Below are positions 42,694 to 51,786 of a stretch of 64,000 nucleotides of DNA, one piece after another. The notes under the pieces are model-generated. The model did not search any database and had not been told where the DNA came from. It was given only the letters and a program-made list of their open reading frames with translations. A program made the translations under genes and the position numbers. Source of the stretch: Enemella evansiae (GTDB lineage: Bacteria; Actinomycetota; Actinomycetes; Propionibacteriales; Propionibacteriaceae); the NCBI RefSeq assembly GCF_002250705.1, contig NZ_NMVP01000034.1, positions 245,164-309,163 of the forward strand, written 5' to 3'. Position 1 is the stretch's first letter. Each line of letters opens with the position of its first letter.

Positions 42694-43170
42694 TCAGATC
42701 AGCTTGAAGATGACCCAGCGCTGGATGACGAAGTTGCAGATGGTGGCCGCCCCCTGGGCGATCACGAAGGCGATGAACTGGGCGATCGAGTAATCGAAGT
42801 GGCTCTGCAACCAGGGCCGGGTCAGGGCGTACAGCCCGACCTGGAGCGCGAAGGTGAGCAGATAGGACACCCAGACCGCCACCAGCCGCTTCGTCGACGG
42901 CGCGGCCTTGAAGGTCCAGCGGCGGTTGATGGCGTACGCGGTGGTGGTGCCGAGGATGAACGAGATCGCCTTGGCATAGTTGTCGGGGATGGCCATCAGG
43001 TGGGTCATCAGCCACAGCGTGCCGAAGTCGACGATCGCCGAGAGCCCACCGGTCAGGGTGAAGCGGACCAGCTGGGTGAACAGGCTCAATCCCTGCTCGG
43101 GCGCCGGCTCACCGAGCGGCAGCTCGATGTTGTGGACGGGGTGAGCCTCCGCGGCAGAGTCGTCGTGCAC
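42694..43170 (-). CDS. GtrA-family membrane protein
   Basis: 158 residues from GTG 43170. Four hydrophobic helices: TGGLSAIVDFGTLWLMTHLM, AKAISFILGTTTAYAINRRW, VSYLLTFALQVGLYALT and AFVIAQGAATICNFVIQRWV. The NRRWTF motif after helix 2 and the C-terminal NFVIQRWVIF are GtrA hallmarks. GtrA proteins are thought to flip or aid transfer of polyprenyl-linked sugars in wall glycan synthesis. The convergent reductase stop is eight bases away. It is 39 bases from the start of the next gene upstream, a carboxypeptidase. Confidence 0.9.
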   Translation of the reverse strand: MHDDSAAEAHPVHNIELPLGEPAPEQGLSLFTQLVRFTLTGGLSAIVDFGTLWLMTHLMAIPDNYAKAISFILGTTTAYAINRRWTFKAAPSTKRLVAVWVSYLLTFALQVGLYALTRPWLQSHFDYSIAQFIAFVIAQGAATICNFVIQRWVIFKLI

Positions 43171-43209
43171 CGGAACAGGGTACGGCACCCGGCGGAGCCC
43201 CCGGAGCAT

Positions 43210-43827
43210 TCAGCGGGTGTAGCGCCAGTGCCAGTCCTCGGTCGGCATCTCGTCGATGAACCCGTAGCGCGGGCCGTTCTCCTTCAGCCACCGATAGGTC
43301 GGCGAGGAGTGGTTGCCGCCGCCCATCGCCAGATCGAGCGCCAGCCCCCAGCCGTGGTTGGAGGTGCCCGGCGTCGCCGCCCGCGGGCTGCCGTATTTGG
43401 CGTACAGCACCTTCTGGTCGCCGACGGTGCGGTAGGCGGTGCCGCGCAGGTGATCGACCTGCAGGCCACGGCCGAAACGGGCCCGGTACGCCTGGTTGAG
43501 CGCGGTGAAGTCGCCGATCGCGCGGCAGCTCATCCGCCAGCCGTCGGAGCGGGCGCCGGGTACCCGGCAGAGCTGGTCGGCGGGTACCTGCCCGTTGGTG
43601 AACCCGCGCGGGTCGGCGAAGCGCAGGTCGGGTCCGGGTCCGGCCGGGTACGCCGCAGCGGGCGGCGGCGCGGGTGCCGGCGGCCGCGGCGGGATCACCG
43701 GTTTCGCGGGCGCCAGCCACTGGAATGCGTAGCGCGGTTCTGCGGCGTACGCCCCGGCGGCGCCGAGGGCCAGCACGGGCAGCACCGGGACGAGTACGAG
43801 CGCGGCGCGCAACGATGCACGGGACAT
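43210..43827 (-). CDS. Secreted D-alanyl-D-alanine carboxypeptidase (M15B, VanY-like)
   Basis: 205 residues. The N-terminal signal peptide (SLRAALVLVPVLPVLALGAA, then AYA) is followed by a proline-rich linker, so it acts outside the membrane. The M15 zinc site is visible: GTSNHGWGLALDLAMGGG supplies the SxHGxGxAxD histidine and aspartate, and the C-terminal TEDWHWRY supplies the third ligand WH and the preceding acid. It should trim D-Ala from peptidoglycan stems or act as an endopeptidase. It is divergent from a proline iminopeptidase. Confidence 0.9.
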   Translation of the reverse strand: MSRASLRAALVLVPVLPVLALGAAGAYAAEPRYAFQWLAPAKPVIPPRPPAPAPPPAAAYPAGPGPDLRFADPRGFTNGQVPADQLCRVPGARSDGWRMSCRAIGDFTALNQAYRARFGRGLQVDHLRGTAYRTVGDQKVLYAKYGSPRAATPGTSNHGWGLALDLAMGGGNHSSPTYRWLKENGPRYGFIDEMPTEDWHWRYTR

Positions 43828-43947
43828 GACGACCTCATTGTCAGCAGGGGAAAGCTGAGCACAGCCTCAGCGCTGCCGGACCGGAGCGTCCCGCGCCGCG
43901 CCGCACCGTTGCCGAGCTGTGACCGGCCGCACTGATTGGATCACCCC

Positions 43948-44898
43948 ATGGCGCTCCCCGATCCATGGCCCAGCACCGAACCGTTCGCCACAGGCATGCT
44001 CGAGGTCGGTGACGGGCACCGCCTGTACTACGAGGAATCCGGTGATCCGGCCGGTACCCCCGCGGTCTTCCTGCACGGCGGACCGGGCAGCGGCTCCGCC
44101 CCCTGGCAGCGCACGCTCTTCGATCCCGGACGGTTCCGGATCGTGCAGTTCGACCAGCGCAACGCCGGCCGCTCGACACCGAGTGCGGCGGATCCGGTGG
44201 TCGACCTGAGCAGCAATACCACCGCCCACCTGATCACGGATCTGGAACACCTGCGGACCCATCTCGGTATCGATCGTTGGCTGGTGGTCGGCGTCTCCTG
44301 GGGTTCGACCCTCGGCCTGGCGTACGCCGAGGCCCACCCCGAGCGGGTCGTGGCGGCCGCCTTCGGCGCGCTCACGAACACCAGCGCCCGCGAGGTCGAG
44401 TGGATCACCCGCGCGATGGGCCGGGTCTTCCCGCGGGAGTGGGAGCGCTTCGCCGCCGGGGTGCCGGCGGCCGAACGCGACGGCAATCTGGCGGCGGCGT
44501 ACGCCAGGCTGCTGCACGATCCCGACCCGCAGGTCCGTGAACGGGCCGCCCGCGACTGGTGCGCCTGGGAGGACACCCACGTCGGCACCTTCCCAGGTGC
44601 CACCCACGATCCGCGCTACGACGACCCCGAGTTGCGGCTGCGGTTGGCGCGGCTGGTGACCCATTACTGGGCCAACGCCGGTTTCCTCCCCGACGGCCAG
44701 CTGATCCGGGAGCTGCCCCGGCTGACCGGCATCCCTGGTGTCCTGGTGCACGGCCGCCTTGACATCAGCAGCCCGCCGGACATCGCCTGGCAGGTCGCCC
44801 GCGGCTGGCCCGACGCGGAGTTGGTGCTGGTCGATGACACCGGGCACGGCGGTGGCTCCTGGGTCGCCGAACTGCGTGGCGGCATCGCTCGATTGTGA
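43948..44898 (+). CDS. pip: Proline iminopeptidase (S33)
   Basis: 316 residues from ATG 43948. It removes N-terminal proline from peptides in the cytoplasm. The oxyanion region FLHGGPGSGSAPWQ, the FDQRNAGRSTPSA segment (a variant of DQRGCGRS), the nucleophile motif VVGVSWGSTLGLAYA, the aspartate region LVHGRLDISSPP and the histidine region DDTGHGG define an S33 enzyme. Its stop abuts the stop of the convergent ROK gene. Confidence 0.9.
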   Translation: MALPDPWPSTEPFATGMLEVGDGHRLYYEESGDPAGTPAVFLHGGPGSGSAPWQRTLFDPGRFRIVQFDQRNAGRSTPSAADPVVDLSSNTTAHLITDLEHLRTHLGIDRWLVVGVSWGSTLGLAYAEAHPERVVAAAFGALTNTSAREVEWITRAMGRVFPREWERFAAGVPAAERDGNLAAAYARLLHDPDPQVRERAARDWCAWEDTHVGTFPGATHDPRYDDPELRLRLARLVTHYWANAGFLPDGQLIRELPRLTGIPGVLVHGRLDISSPPDIAWQVARGWPDAELVLVDDTGHGGGSWVAELRGGIARL

Positions 44899-46083
44899 TC
44901 AGTTCGTACCGACCCGCCGCGCGGCTTCGGTCAGCGCGGCCTCCTGGGCCAGCACGACGGCGCCGGCGGTCGTCACCGCCAGCGGTTCCGCGCTGGCCCG
45001 GACCAGCAGGTCATGGGTCACCACCTGCAGGCAGCGGGCGAACAGCTCCGCGCGGATCGCCGAGACCAGCACCTCGGAGGTGGACAGCTCACCGGCGATG
45101 ACGACCTCGCTGGGGTTGAAGAAGTTGACGATGGTCGCCAGCACGGCGCCGATCTCGCTGCCGGCCCGGCGCAGGGCGGTGGCCGCGACCGCGTCACCGG
45201 CCCGGGAGGCCGCCACCAATTGTTCGAGGTCGTCCACCTCGAGGCCCTGGTCGGCCACGGCGGCGAGCACCGCCTTGCCGCTCGCCACCGACTCCAGACA
45301 CTGGGGAATCCCGCAGGCACAGGGAATCACCGAGGGGATGCCGACCGGGACGTGACTGATCTCACCGGCCGCACCGCTCGCCCCACGATGCAGCGAGCCG
45401 TTGCTGATCACCCCGCACCCGATCCGCTCCCCCAGCTGCACCGCGAGCAGCTGCTCGACGACCGGGCGGTCCCGGGCCCCGTGGGATTCGGCCACCGCGA
45501 TCAGATCGGCGGAGTTCGCCACCAGCACCGGCACCTCGGTGTGCCCGGCGACCAGCGCACCCGGGTTGGCCCGGTGCCAGCTCGGCATGAAGAACGGAAA
45601 GGCCAGCTCACCGCTGCCGGGTACGACCGAGGCGGGGATGCCCAGACAGATCGCGAGCGGATCGGAGCGCCCGGGCAGCTCGGCGACAGCCTGCTGCAGC
45701 TGCTGCCAGAGCCGGGTCATGGTCGCCTCCGGTCCGTCCCCGGCCTGATGGGGGTGGCTGGTCGAGCTGAGGATCTCCCCGTTCAGATCGGCCAGGGTCA
45801 CCTGGATCGTGGCATCGGTCATGGTGGCGGCCGCGACCACCCCGTACCGGCCATCGACCGCCAGTTCCCGGCTCGGCCGCCCACCGACCGAGACCGCACT
45901 GCCGGTCTCGGTGAGGATGCCCGCCCGGGTCAGCTGATCGACCCGGCGGTGCACCGCGGAGACCGACAGACCCGTCTGGCCGGCGAGCGCGGACCGGGTG
46001 ACCGCCGCACCCTCGCGTACCAGGCGCACGATCTGCACCGAGCCCACGCTGCCCGGCGTGCTGGCGGGCGCGGGCGATGACAT
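44899..46083 (-). CDS. ROK-family sugar-responsive repressor (NagC/XylR type)
   Basis: 394 residues from ATG 46083 (a GTG at 46110 adds nine residues). The N-terminal winged helix is VQIVRLVREGAAVTRSALAG, then LSVSAVHRRVDQLTRAGIL. The ROK sugar-kinase-like domain follows, with the zinc motif CACGIPQCLE near residue 270 and GASGAAGEISHVPVG before it. It is divergent from two Gfo/Idh genes and a GH13 gene, and it probably represses them until a sugar or sugar phosphate binds. Confidence 0.9.
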   Translation of the reverse strand: MSSPAPASTPGSVGSVQIVRLVREGAAVTRSALAGQTGLSVSAVHRRVDQLTRAGILTETGSAVSVGGRPSRELAVDGRYGVVAAATMTDATIQVTLADLNGEILSSTSHPHQAGDGPEATMTRLWQQLQQAVAELPGRSDPLAICLGIPASVVPGSGELAFPFFMPSWHRANPGALVAGHTEVPVLVANSADLIAVAESHGARDRPVVEQLLAVQLGERIGCGVISNGSLHRGASGAAGEISHVPVGIPSVIPCACGIPQCLESVASGKAVLAAVADQGLEVDDLEQLVAASRAGDAVAATALRRAGSEIGAVLATIVNFFNPSEVVIAGELSTSEVLVSAIRAELFARCLQVVTHDLLVRASAEPLAVTTAGAVVLAQEAALTEAARRVGTN

Positions 46084-46213
46084 GCCCACATCAGACCACG
46101 TTTTATTCACAATGACAAAAAGTTCTGATCGAGAATGGAGTTTCTTCTGCTCCCGCTGTTACGGTGCCAGCGATTCCATGATTGCCCCGGCCACGCCGTG
46201 CGGAAGGATGCTG
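46084..46213. promoter_or_regulatory. AT-rich divergent control region of the ROK/Gfo-Idh genes
   Basis: The stretch around 46095-46125 (GTTTTATTCACAATGACAAA) is markedly AT-rich compared with flanking DNA, as ROK operators usually are. No perfect palindrome is visible. GGAAGG at 46202-46207 is the ribosome site for ATG 46214. Confidence 0.4.
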
Positions 46214-47245
46214 ATGAGGACGACGGACGTTCAACTCCCTCGGGTCGTGGGACTGATCGGTGCCGGTGGCATCGCGAACGCACACCTCCCCGCCTGGCTC
46301 GCCCTGGGCGCCGAGGTCGTGCTCCACAGCACCGACGACAACGCCCCCGCACTCGCGGCCGCACACGGCGGCGGCATCGTGGTCGACTCCATCGACGAGC
46401 TCCTGGACCGCGCCGAGATCGTGGACATCTGCACCCCCACGCCCACCCATCCCGACCTGGTGGCCCGGGCCGCGCAGGCCGGTTGTGCGGTGATCTGCGA
46501 GAAGCCGCTGGCGCTCACCGTCGAGGAGGCGCTGGGCATGCTGCGCGTCTGCCGCGAGGCCGGCGTACCTCTCTATCCGGCCCAGGTCGTCCGGTTCTTC
46601 CCGGCCTACCGGGCCCTGCAGCGCAGCGTCGCCGCCGGTGACATCGGCGACCCCGCGGTCCTCCGGTTCACCCGGCTCGCCTCCCGGCCGCAGCGGGCCT
46701 GGTTCCACGATCCGCGGCTCTCCGGCGGGGTCATCCTGGACCAGATGATCCACGACCTCGACATGGCCCGCTGGCTGGCCGGGGAGGTCACCCGGGTGCA
46801 CGCGCGGACCGTCGGTCGGGAGACCCCCGACGGGCCGATCACCACCGCCCAGGTGGTGCTCACCCACGCCGACGGCGCGATCAGCACCGCGACCGGTGGC
46901 TGGCTCGGTCCCCGGACCACCTTCCGGACGAGCTTCTCGGCAGCGGGTACGCGCGGCTACCTGAGCTACGATTCCGCGGCTCCCGGGCCGGTCCGCGTCG
47001 ACGCCCCGAGCGCACCCGGCACCGGCGGCAGCCTGCTGCCCCGCACCCTCGGCGACAGCCCGTTCCTGCTCGAACTCGGCGAGTTCGCTGCGGCCATCTG
47101 TGCCGGGGCGACCAGCCGGGTCTCCGCACTGGACGGGGTCGCGGCCGTCGCGCTCGGCGTGGCAGCCAACGAATCCCTGGCCACCGGGCGCAGTGTCACC
47201 GTGCCCGGTGCCGACACCCTGAACGCACGGCTGGAGCAGAACTGA
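46214..47245 (+). CDS. Gfo/Idh/MocA-family oxidoreductase (first of two)
   Basis: 343 residues from ATG 46214, six bases after GGAAGG (ATG 46208 has no room for it). The NAD(P) fold is VVGLIGAGGIANAHLPAWLA. The catalytic lysine is in VICEKPLALTVEEAL, and the active-site acid and histidine region is SGGVILDQMIHDLDMARWL. Enzymes of this family act on sugars, inositols or keto-glycosides; the exact substrate cannot be read. The TGA overlaps the next ATG by one base, so the two oxidoreductases are coupled and may act in sequence. Confidence 0.88.
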   Translation: MRTTDVQLPRVVGLIGAGGIANAHLPAWLALGAEVVLHSTDDNAPALAAAHGGGIVVDSIDELLDRAEIVDICTPTPTHPDLVARAAQAGCAVICEKPLALTVEEALGMLRVCREAGVPLYPAQVVRFFPAYRALQRSVAAGDIGDPAVLRFTRLASRPQRAWFHDPRLSGGVILDQMIHDLDMARWLAGEVTRVHARTVGRETPDGPITTAQVVLTHADGAISTATGGWLGPRTTFRTSFSAAGTRGYLSYDSAAPGPVRVDAPSAPGTGGSLLPRTLGDSPFLLELGEFAAAICAGATSRVSALDGVAAVALGVAANESLATGRSVTVPGADTLNARLEQN

Positions 47246-48246
47246 TGAAGATCGGGATCCACTCCCTCGCCCACCCGCACGCCGAGGGTTACCTGCGGTT
47301 GCTGACCGGCCGGCCGGATGTCGAGGTCGCCATCACCGACCCGCCGCCGCACGACGGCTCACCCCGCGGCCGGGTGGTGGCCGAGAACTTCGGCATTCCC
47401 TTCTTCGACAAGCTTTCCGACCTGCTGGCCTGGCGGCCCGACGGGGTGATCGTGTGCACCGAGAACGCCCGGCACCGGGTTGCGGTGGAAGAGATCGCCG
47501 CCGCCGGGGTGCACATCCTGTGCGAGAAACCACTGGCCACCTCCCTGCCGGATGCGGACGCGATGATCGCCGCGGCGGCGGATGCCCAGGTGGCGCTGAT
47601 GGTGGCCTACCCGGTCCGCTTCTCGATCGCCTTCGACGCCCTGCGTTCGGTCGTCGACGGTGGCGGGATCGGTGAGCTGATCTCCTTCACCGGCACGAAC
47701 AACGGCAAGCTGCCGAGCGAGCGGGAGTGGTTCGCCCAACCCGAACTCTCCGGCGGCGGTGCGATCATGGACCACACCGTGCACCTGGCCGATCTGCTCA
47801 CCGTGTTGATGCCGCGGGCCAACGCGACGAGCGTGTACGCCCGCGCGAACACCTTGCTGCACAGCGATCGCGCCGCCGCCGAGACCGGTGGCATCGTGTC
47901 GGTCGAGTTCGACAACGGGGTGACCGGCACCATCGACTGCAGCTGGTCCGCCCCCGCCGACAACCCGGTCTGGGGTGGGCTCACCCTGCAGCTCGTCGGC
48001 AGCGACGGGATCGCCGATCTGGATGCCTTCGACGCCCAGCACGTGGCCGGTTTCACCACCGGGATCGGCCCGATCCGCCGTGGCTACGGCGACGACGCCA
48101 ACGCGACGATGCTGCAGACCTTCTGTGACGGGATCGCCACCGGGCGCTGGCCGCAACCGGACGGGGCGACCGGTCGGCGCAGCATGGCGATCGCGCTGGC
48201 GGCGTACCGCTCCCTCGAAGCCGGCGAACCCGTACCGGTCGAATGA
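47245..48246 (+). CDS. Gfo/Idh/MocA-family oxidoreductase (second of two)
   Basis: 333 residues. The N-terminus IGIHSLAHPHAEGYLRLL departs from the usual GxGxxG loop (it has GIHSLAH), which may change cofactor affinity; GxG-less variants are known in the family. The catalytic lysine motif is ILCEKPLATSLPDADAM, and the active-site region is LSGGGAIMDHTVHLADLLT. It overlaps the GH13 gene as ATGA. A pair of Gfo/Idh enzymes beside a glycosidase suggests oxidation and re-reduction of a glycoside or its product. Confidence 0.85.
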   Translation: MKIGIHSLAHPHAEGYLRLLTGRPDVEVAITDPPPHDGSPRGRVVAENFGIPFFDKLSDLLAWRPDGVIVCTENARHRVAVEEIAAAGVHILCEKPLATSLPDADAMIAAAADAQVALMVAYPVRFSIAFDALRSVVDGGGIGELISFTGTNNGKLPSEREWFAQPELSGGGAIMDHTVHLADLLTVLMPRANATSVYARANTLLHSDRAAAETGGIVSVEFDNGVTGTIDCSWSAPADNPVWGGLTLQLVGSDGIADLDAFDAQHVAGFTTGIGPIRRGYGDDANATMLQTFCDGIATGRWPQPDGATGRRSMAIALAAYRSLEAGEPVPVE

Positions 48247-49946
48247 CCGCATCGCCCGCTCGCAACGCGACGCCCTGGTGGAAGCAGGCGGTCGGCTACC
48301 AGATCTATCCGCGCAGCTTCGCCGACTCCGACGGCGACGGCATCGGTGACCTGCGCGGGGTGACCTCGCGACTGGATCACCTCGCCGAACTCGGCATCGA
48401 CCTGCTCTGGCTCTCCCCCATCTATCCCTCGCCGATGGTCGACAATGGCTACGACATCAGCGACTACCGCGGTATCGACCCCACCTTCGGTAGCCTGGCC
48501 GATGTCGACGAACTGATCGCCGAGGCCCGCCGGCGCGGCATCCGGGTGATCCTCGATCTGGTGGTGAACCACACCTCCGACACCCACCCGTGGTTCATCG
48601 AGTCACGCGATCCGCGCAGTCCCAGGCGGGACTGGTACTGGTGGCGCCCGGGCCGGGGCGAATCGCCACCCAACAACTGGGGATCGCGCTTCTCCGGTTC
48701 CGCATGGCAACTCGACCCACGCTCCGGCGAATACTATCTGCACCTGTTCGCGGTCGGTCAGCCCGACCTCAACTGGGAGAACCCCGAGGTCCGCGCCGAG
48801 GTGCGCGCCATCATGAACTGGTGGCTCGCCCGCGGCATCTCGGGTTTCCGGATGGACGTGATCAACTTCATCGCCAAACCGCCTGAGCTGCCGGACGCCC
48901 CGGTGCGCCCCGGGGAGCTGTGGGGTGACGCGGAATCCCTGTACAGCAACGGTCCCCGGCTGCTGGAGTTCCTGCAGGAGCTGCGCGCCGGCACCGTCGG
49001 CGACACCGATGACGTGGTGCTGCTCGGCGAGACACCGGCCACCACGGCCGCCGACGCGACCCGACTCACCGACCCCGCCAACCACGCCCTGGACCTGGTC
49101 TTCCAGTTCGAACACGTGCAGATCGATCACGGGAATCATCGCTGGGACAAGAAACCCTTCGACCTGACCCGGCTCAAGACATCGCTGGCGAACTGGCAGG
49201 ACGGGCTGCGCGATCGCGGCTGGAACAGCCTCTATCTGAACAACCACGACCAGCCGCGGGTGGTGACCCGCTGGGGAGACCCGACCCGGCGAGAGGAGTC
49301 GGCGAAACTCTTCGCGACCATGCTGCACGCCCATCAGGGCACCCCGTTCGTCTATCAGGGCGAGGAGATCGGGATGCGCGGGGCGGCCTTCACCTCGCTC
49401 ACCCAGTACCAGGATGTGCAGTCGCTGAACTTCGCCGACGAGGCGATGACCGCCCGCGGCTGGAGCGAGGCGGAGGTGCTGGCCACCCTGCGGGACCTGT
49501 CCCGGGAGAACGCGCGGACGCCGATGCAGTGGGCGGACGGACCGGCGGCCGGGTTCAGCACAGGTACGCCCTGGCTGGACGTGCCCGATCATCCCGCCGA
49601 GGAGACCGTCGCCGGGCAGCGCGACCCGGACTCGGTGCTGGCGCACTACCGCCGGTTGATCGCGCTGCGCCGCGAGGAGCCGCTGTTGTCGACCGGCCGC
49701 TTCCTGCTCAGCGAACCGGCCGACCCGAACCTGTGGATCGTCCAGCGGCTCGGTGCCGAGGGTGGCCTGTTGGCGATCGGGAACGCCGGTGATCGACCAC
49801 GCCGGGTACCGGCCGAGCTGCACGCCCAGTGGGCATCCGCACGGGTGCTGCTGAGTTCGCACCGGCGCGAGGGACTGCCCGCGGAGCTGGAGCCCTGGGA
49901 GAGCCTGCTGGTCAAGCTGCCGGGACCGCCCGCTCCCGGCCGCTAA
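48243..49946 (+). CDS. GH13 alpha-glucosidase (oligo-1,6-glucosidase-like)
   Basis: 567 residues, no signal peptide, so cytoplasmic. GH13 conserved regions are QIYPRSFADSDGDGIGDLRG, LDLVVNHTSDTHPWF, GISGFRMDVINFI (catalytic nucleophile D), VLLGETPA (general acid E) and LYLNNHDQPRVV (transition-state D), with the C-terminal beta domain. The pattern fits alpha-glucosidase, oligo-1,6-glucosidase or trehalose-6-phosphate hydrolase subfamilies. It is third in the ROK-controlled rightward set. No transporter accompanies it. Its stop overlaps the convergent kinase stop by four bases. Confidence 0.88.
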   Translation: MTASPARNATPWWKQAVGYQIYPRSFADSDGDGIGDLRGVTSRLDHLAELGIDLLWLSPIYPSPMVDNGYDISDYRGIDPTFGSLADVDELIAEARRRGIRVILDLVVNHTSDTHPWFIESRDPRSPRRDWYWWRPGRGESPPNNWGSRFSGSAWQLDPRSGEYYLHLFAVGQPDLNWENPEVRAEVRAIMNWWLARGISGFRMDVINFIAKPPELPDAPVRPGELWGDAESLYSNGPRLLEFLQELRAGTVGDTDDVVLLGETPATTAADATRLTDPANHALDLVFQFEHVQIDHGNHRWDKKPFDLTRLKTSLANWQDGLRDRGWNSLYLNNHDQPRVVTRWGDPTRREESAKLFATMLHAHQGTPFVYQGEEIGMRGAAFTSLTQYQDVQSLNFADEAMTARGWSEAEVLATLRDLSRENARTPMQWADGPAAGFSTGTPWLDVPDHPAEETVAGQRDPDSVLAHYRRLIALRREEPLLSTGRFLLSEPADPNLWIVQRLGAEGGLLAIGNAGDRPRRVPAELHAQWASARVLLSSHRREGLPAELEPWESLLVKLPGPPAPGR

Positions 49947-50902
49947 CCGTAGGTGTGCAGGAAACCACTGGCCTGCACCGGCAGCGTTCCGGCCACCAGT
50001 CGCTCCGCGAGCTGCAGCGCCCCGTCGACCGAACGCCCCCGCGGTGCTCGCCGTTCGGCGTTCGGCAATGTCCTGCGGACCTCCGACCAGAAGGGTTCCA
50101 GCAGCAGCTCGCCGGCATTGAACATGCTGCCCGCCCAGGTGATGACCGGTGGCAGACCGGCCGAGGCCGCCGCGGCCGCTTGGCCGAGCGCGGTACCGGC
50201 CGAGGTCCAGATCGCCCGGGCATGTTCGTCACCGCGGCGGGCCGCCTGGGCGACGGCCGGGCAGAAGCCGGCCAGCTGCTGGGCCGGTGATTCGGCCCGG
50301 TAGAGCTCCTTGATCAGGGTGTCCGCATCACCCCACTGCTGCAGCGCGAATTCCAGCAGCAGCGGGGATCCCGGCGATCGGCCGTCCAACGCGCGCAACG
50401 CCAGCTGCAACCCCTGCCGGCCGATCCAGGACCCGCTGCCCTCGTCACCGGCGAGATAACCCCAGCCGTCGACACGGTTCCAGATTCCGGCCAGGTCGGT
50501 ACCGAGTGCGATGGCCCCGGTACCCGCAGCGACGATCACCCCCGGTTCACCGGTCAGGGCGCCGACGTGTGAGGTGAGCGCGTCACCGGCGATGGCGATC
50601 CGCGCGGCACCCAGCCGCTGTCGGAGCGCCTCGGCCAGCTCGTCGGGGTCGATGGGCCCGGGGACTCCGGTGGTACCGACGCAGAGGGCCCGGATGCCGT
50701 GCGCATCGAGGTCGACCGCACCGGTGCGGGCGAGTCGGGTGATCGCGTCGGCGAGTGCCGCGATGTCGATTCCGGAGCCGGTACGCCGGATCGCGCGCCG
50801 CTCCTCGACCGCGGTCTCCCGCCCGCGGCGTACCCCGCGCAGCCGGATGCCGGTCCCGCCGACATCGATCCCGAGCACACAACCGGTGGAGGTTCGATTC
50901 AT
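49943..50902 (-). CDS. N-acetylglucosamine kinase-like (BadF/BadG/BcrA/BcrD ATPase family)
   Basis: 319 residues of the ASKHA fold. The phosphate-1 loop is CVLGIDVGGTGIRLRGVRRG, VGTTGVPGPIDPDEL follows, the phosphate-2 region is VAAGTGAIALGTDL, and YLAGDEGSGSWIGRQGLQLA is the signature of GlcNAc-kinase-like members. It likely phosphorylates GlcNAc or MurNAc released by the operon's GH89. The start overlaps the murQ stop as ATGA. It is the last gene of the six-gene leftward operon. Confidence 0.85.
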   Translation of the reverse strand: MNRTSTGCVLGIDVGGTGIRLRGVRRGRETAVEERRAIRRTGSGIDIAALADAITRLARTGAVDLDAHGIRALCVGTTGVPGPIDPDELAEALRQRLGAARIAIAGDALTSHVGALTGEPGVIVAAGTGAIALGTDLAGIWNRVDGWGYLAGDEGSGSWIGRQGLQLALRALDGRSPGSPLLLEFALQQWGDADTLIKELYRAESPAQQLAGFCPAVAQAARRGDEHARAIWTSAGTALGQAAAAASAGLPPVITWAGSMFNAGELLLEPFWSEVRRTLPNAERRAPRGRSVDGALQLAERLVAGTLPVQASGFLHTYG

Positions 50903-51786
50903 CGACCCAGCTCCGTCAGTGCGGTGCGGACACTCCCCGACCGGGCCAGCCTCATCCGGGCGGTCGCGGGGTCCACCTCGGCCAGCGCCGCGAGCACCGC
51001 GACCGGGAGCTCACCGTCGCAGGCCGCGAGCAGAGCCACACACCGGTGCGGCGGGAGACCGGAAACCTCTTCCAGGATGGAGATGCTGCGGGTGCGAAGC
51101 TTCGCATTCGTCGCGGTCAGCGAGATCATCAGATTGCCGTAGGTGCGACCCAGCGCCACCATCACGGTGGTGGACAGCGCGTTGAGGACGACCTTCGTCG
51201 CGGTGCCCGCCTTCAACCGGGTGGATCCGGTGAGCGCCTCGGCACCGGTGTCGAGGACGATGAGGTGGTCCGGGGCCGGTTCGGGGCGGATCGCGGGATC
51301 GCAGGCGAGCAGGGCGGTCCGGGCGCCGTGCTGCCGGGCCACCTGGAGCGCACCGGTCACATAGCCGGTGCGACCGGAGGCGGAGATCCCGACCACCACG
51401 TCGCGGTCGGTGATCGCGGCCGCGTCCCGGCGGCCGGCCCCCTCGGCGTCCTCCAGGTCGATGGTCGGATCGGCCAGCGCTGCCGCACCGCCGGGAAAGT
51501 GGGCCTGGATCATCCCGGGTGGTACGCCGAAGGTGGGCGTCGCCTCGGTGGCGTCGGCCATCGCGATCCGCCCGGAGGCCCCGGCACCGAAGTAGTGCAG
51601 CGATCCCCCGTCGGCCAATCGCGCGGCGACCAGCTCCGCCAGCTCGGCCACCGGCCCGGTGACGGCGAGCGCCGCCTCGACGGCGCGGGCGTCCTCGTCG
51701 AGGATCATCCGCACCGCATCCTCGGTGGGGACGAGATCCAGCGCGGTGGTGCGTGGATTGCGCTGCTCGGTCGGCGGGCGGGTCAT
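50899..51786 (-). CDS. murQ: N-acetylmuramic acid 6-phosphate etherase
   Basis: 295 residues. MurQ cleaves the D-lactyl ether of MurNAc-6-phosphate to give GlcNAc-6-phosphate. The N-terminal TEQRNPRTTALDLVPTEDAV, the SIS-domain sugar phosphate motif YFGAGASGRIAMADATEATP and VVGISASGRTGYVTGALQVA are diagnostic, and the loop VVLNALSTTVMVALGRTYGN is conserved. The stop overlaps the kinase start, and the ATG directly follows the GH89 stop. The presence of murQ says the imported substrate includes, or is processed through, muramyl sugars. Confidence 0.95.
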   Translation of the reverse strand: MTRPPTEQRNPRTTALDLVPTEDAVRMILDEDARAVEAALAVTGPVAELAELVAARLADGGSLHYFGAGASGRIAMADATEATPTFGVPPGMIQAHFPGGAAALADPTIDLEDAEGAGRRDAAAITDRDVVVGISASGRTGYVTGALQVARQHGARTALLACDPAIRPEPAPDHLIVLDTGAEALTGSTRLKAGTATKVVLNALSTTVMVALGRTYGNLMISLTATNAKLRTRSISILEEVSGLPPHRCVALLAACDGELPVAVLAALAEVDPATARMRLARSGSVRTALTELGR

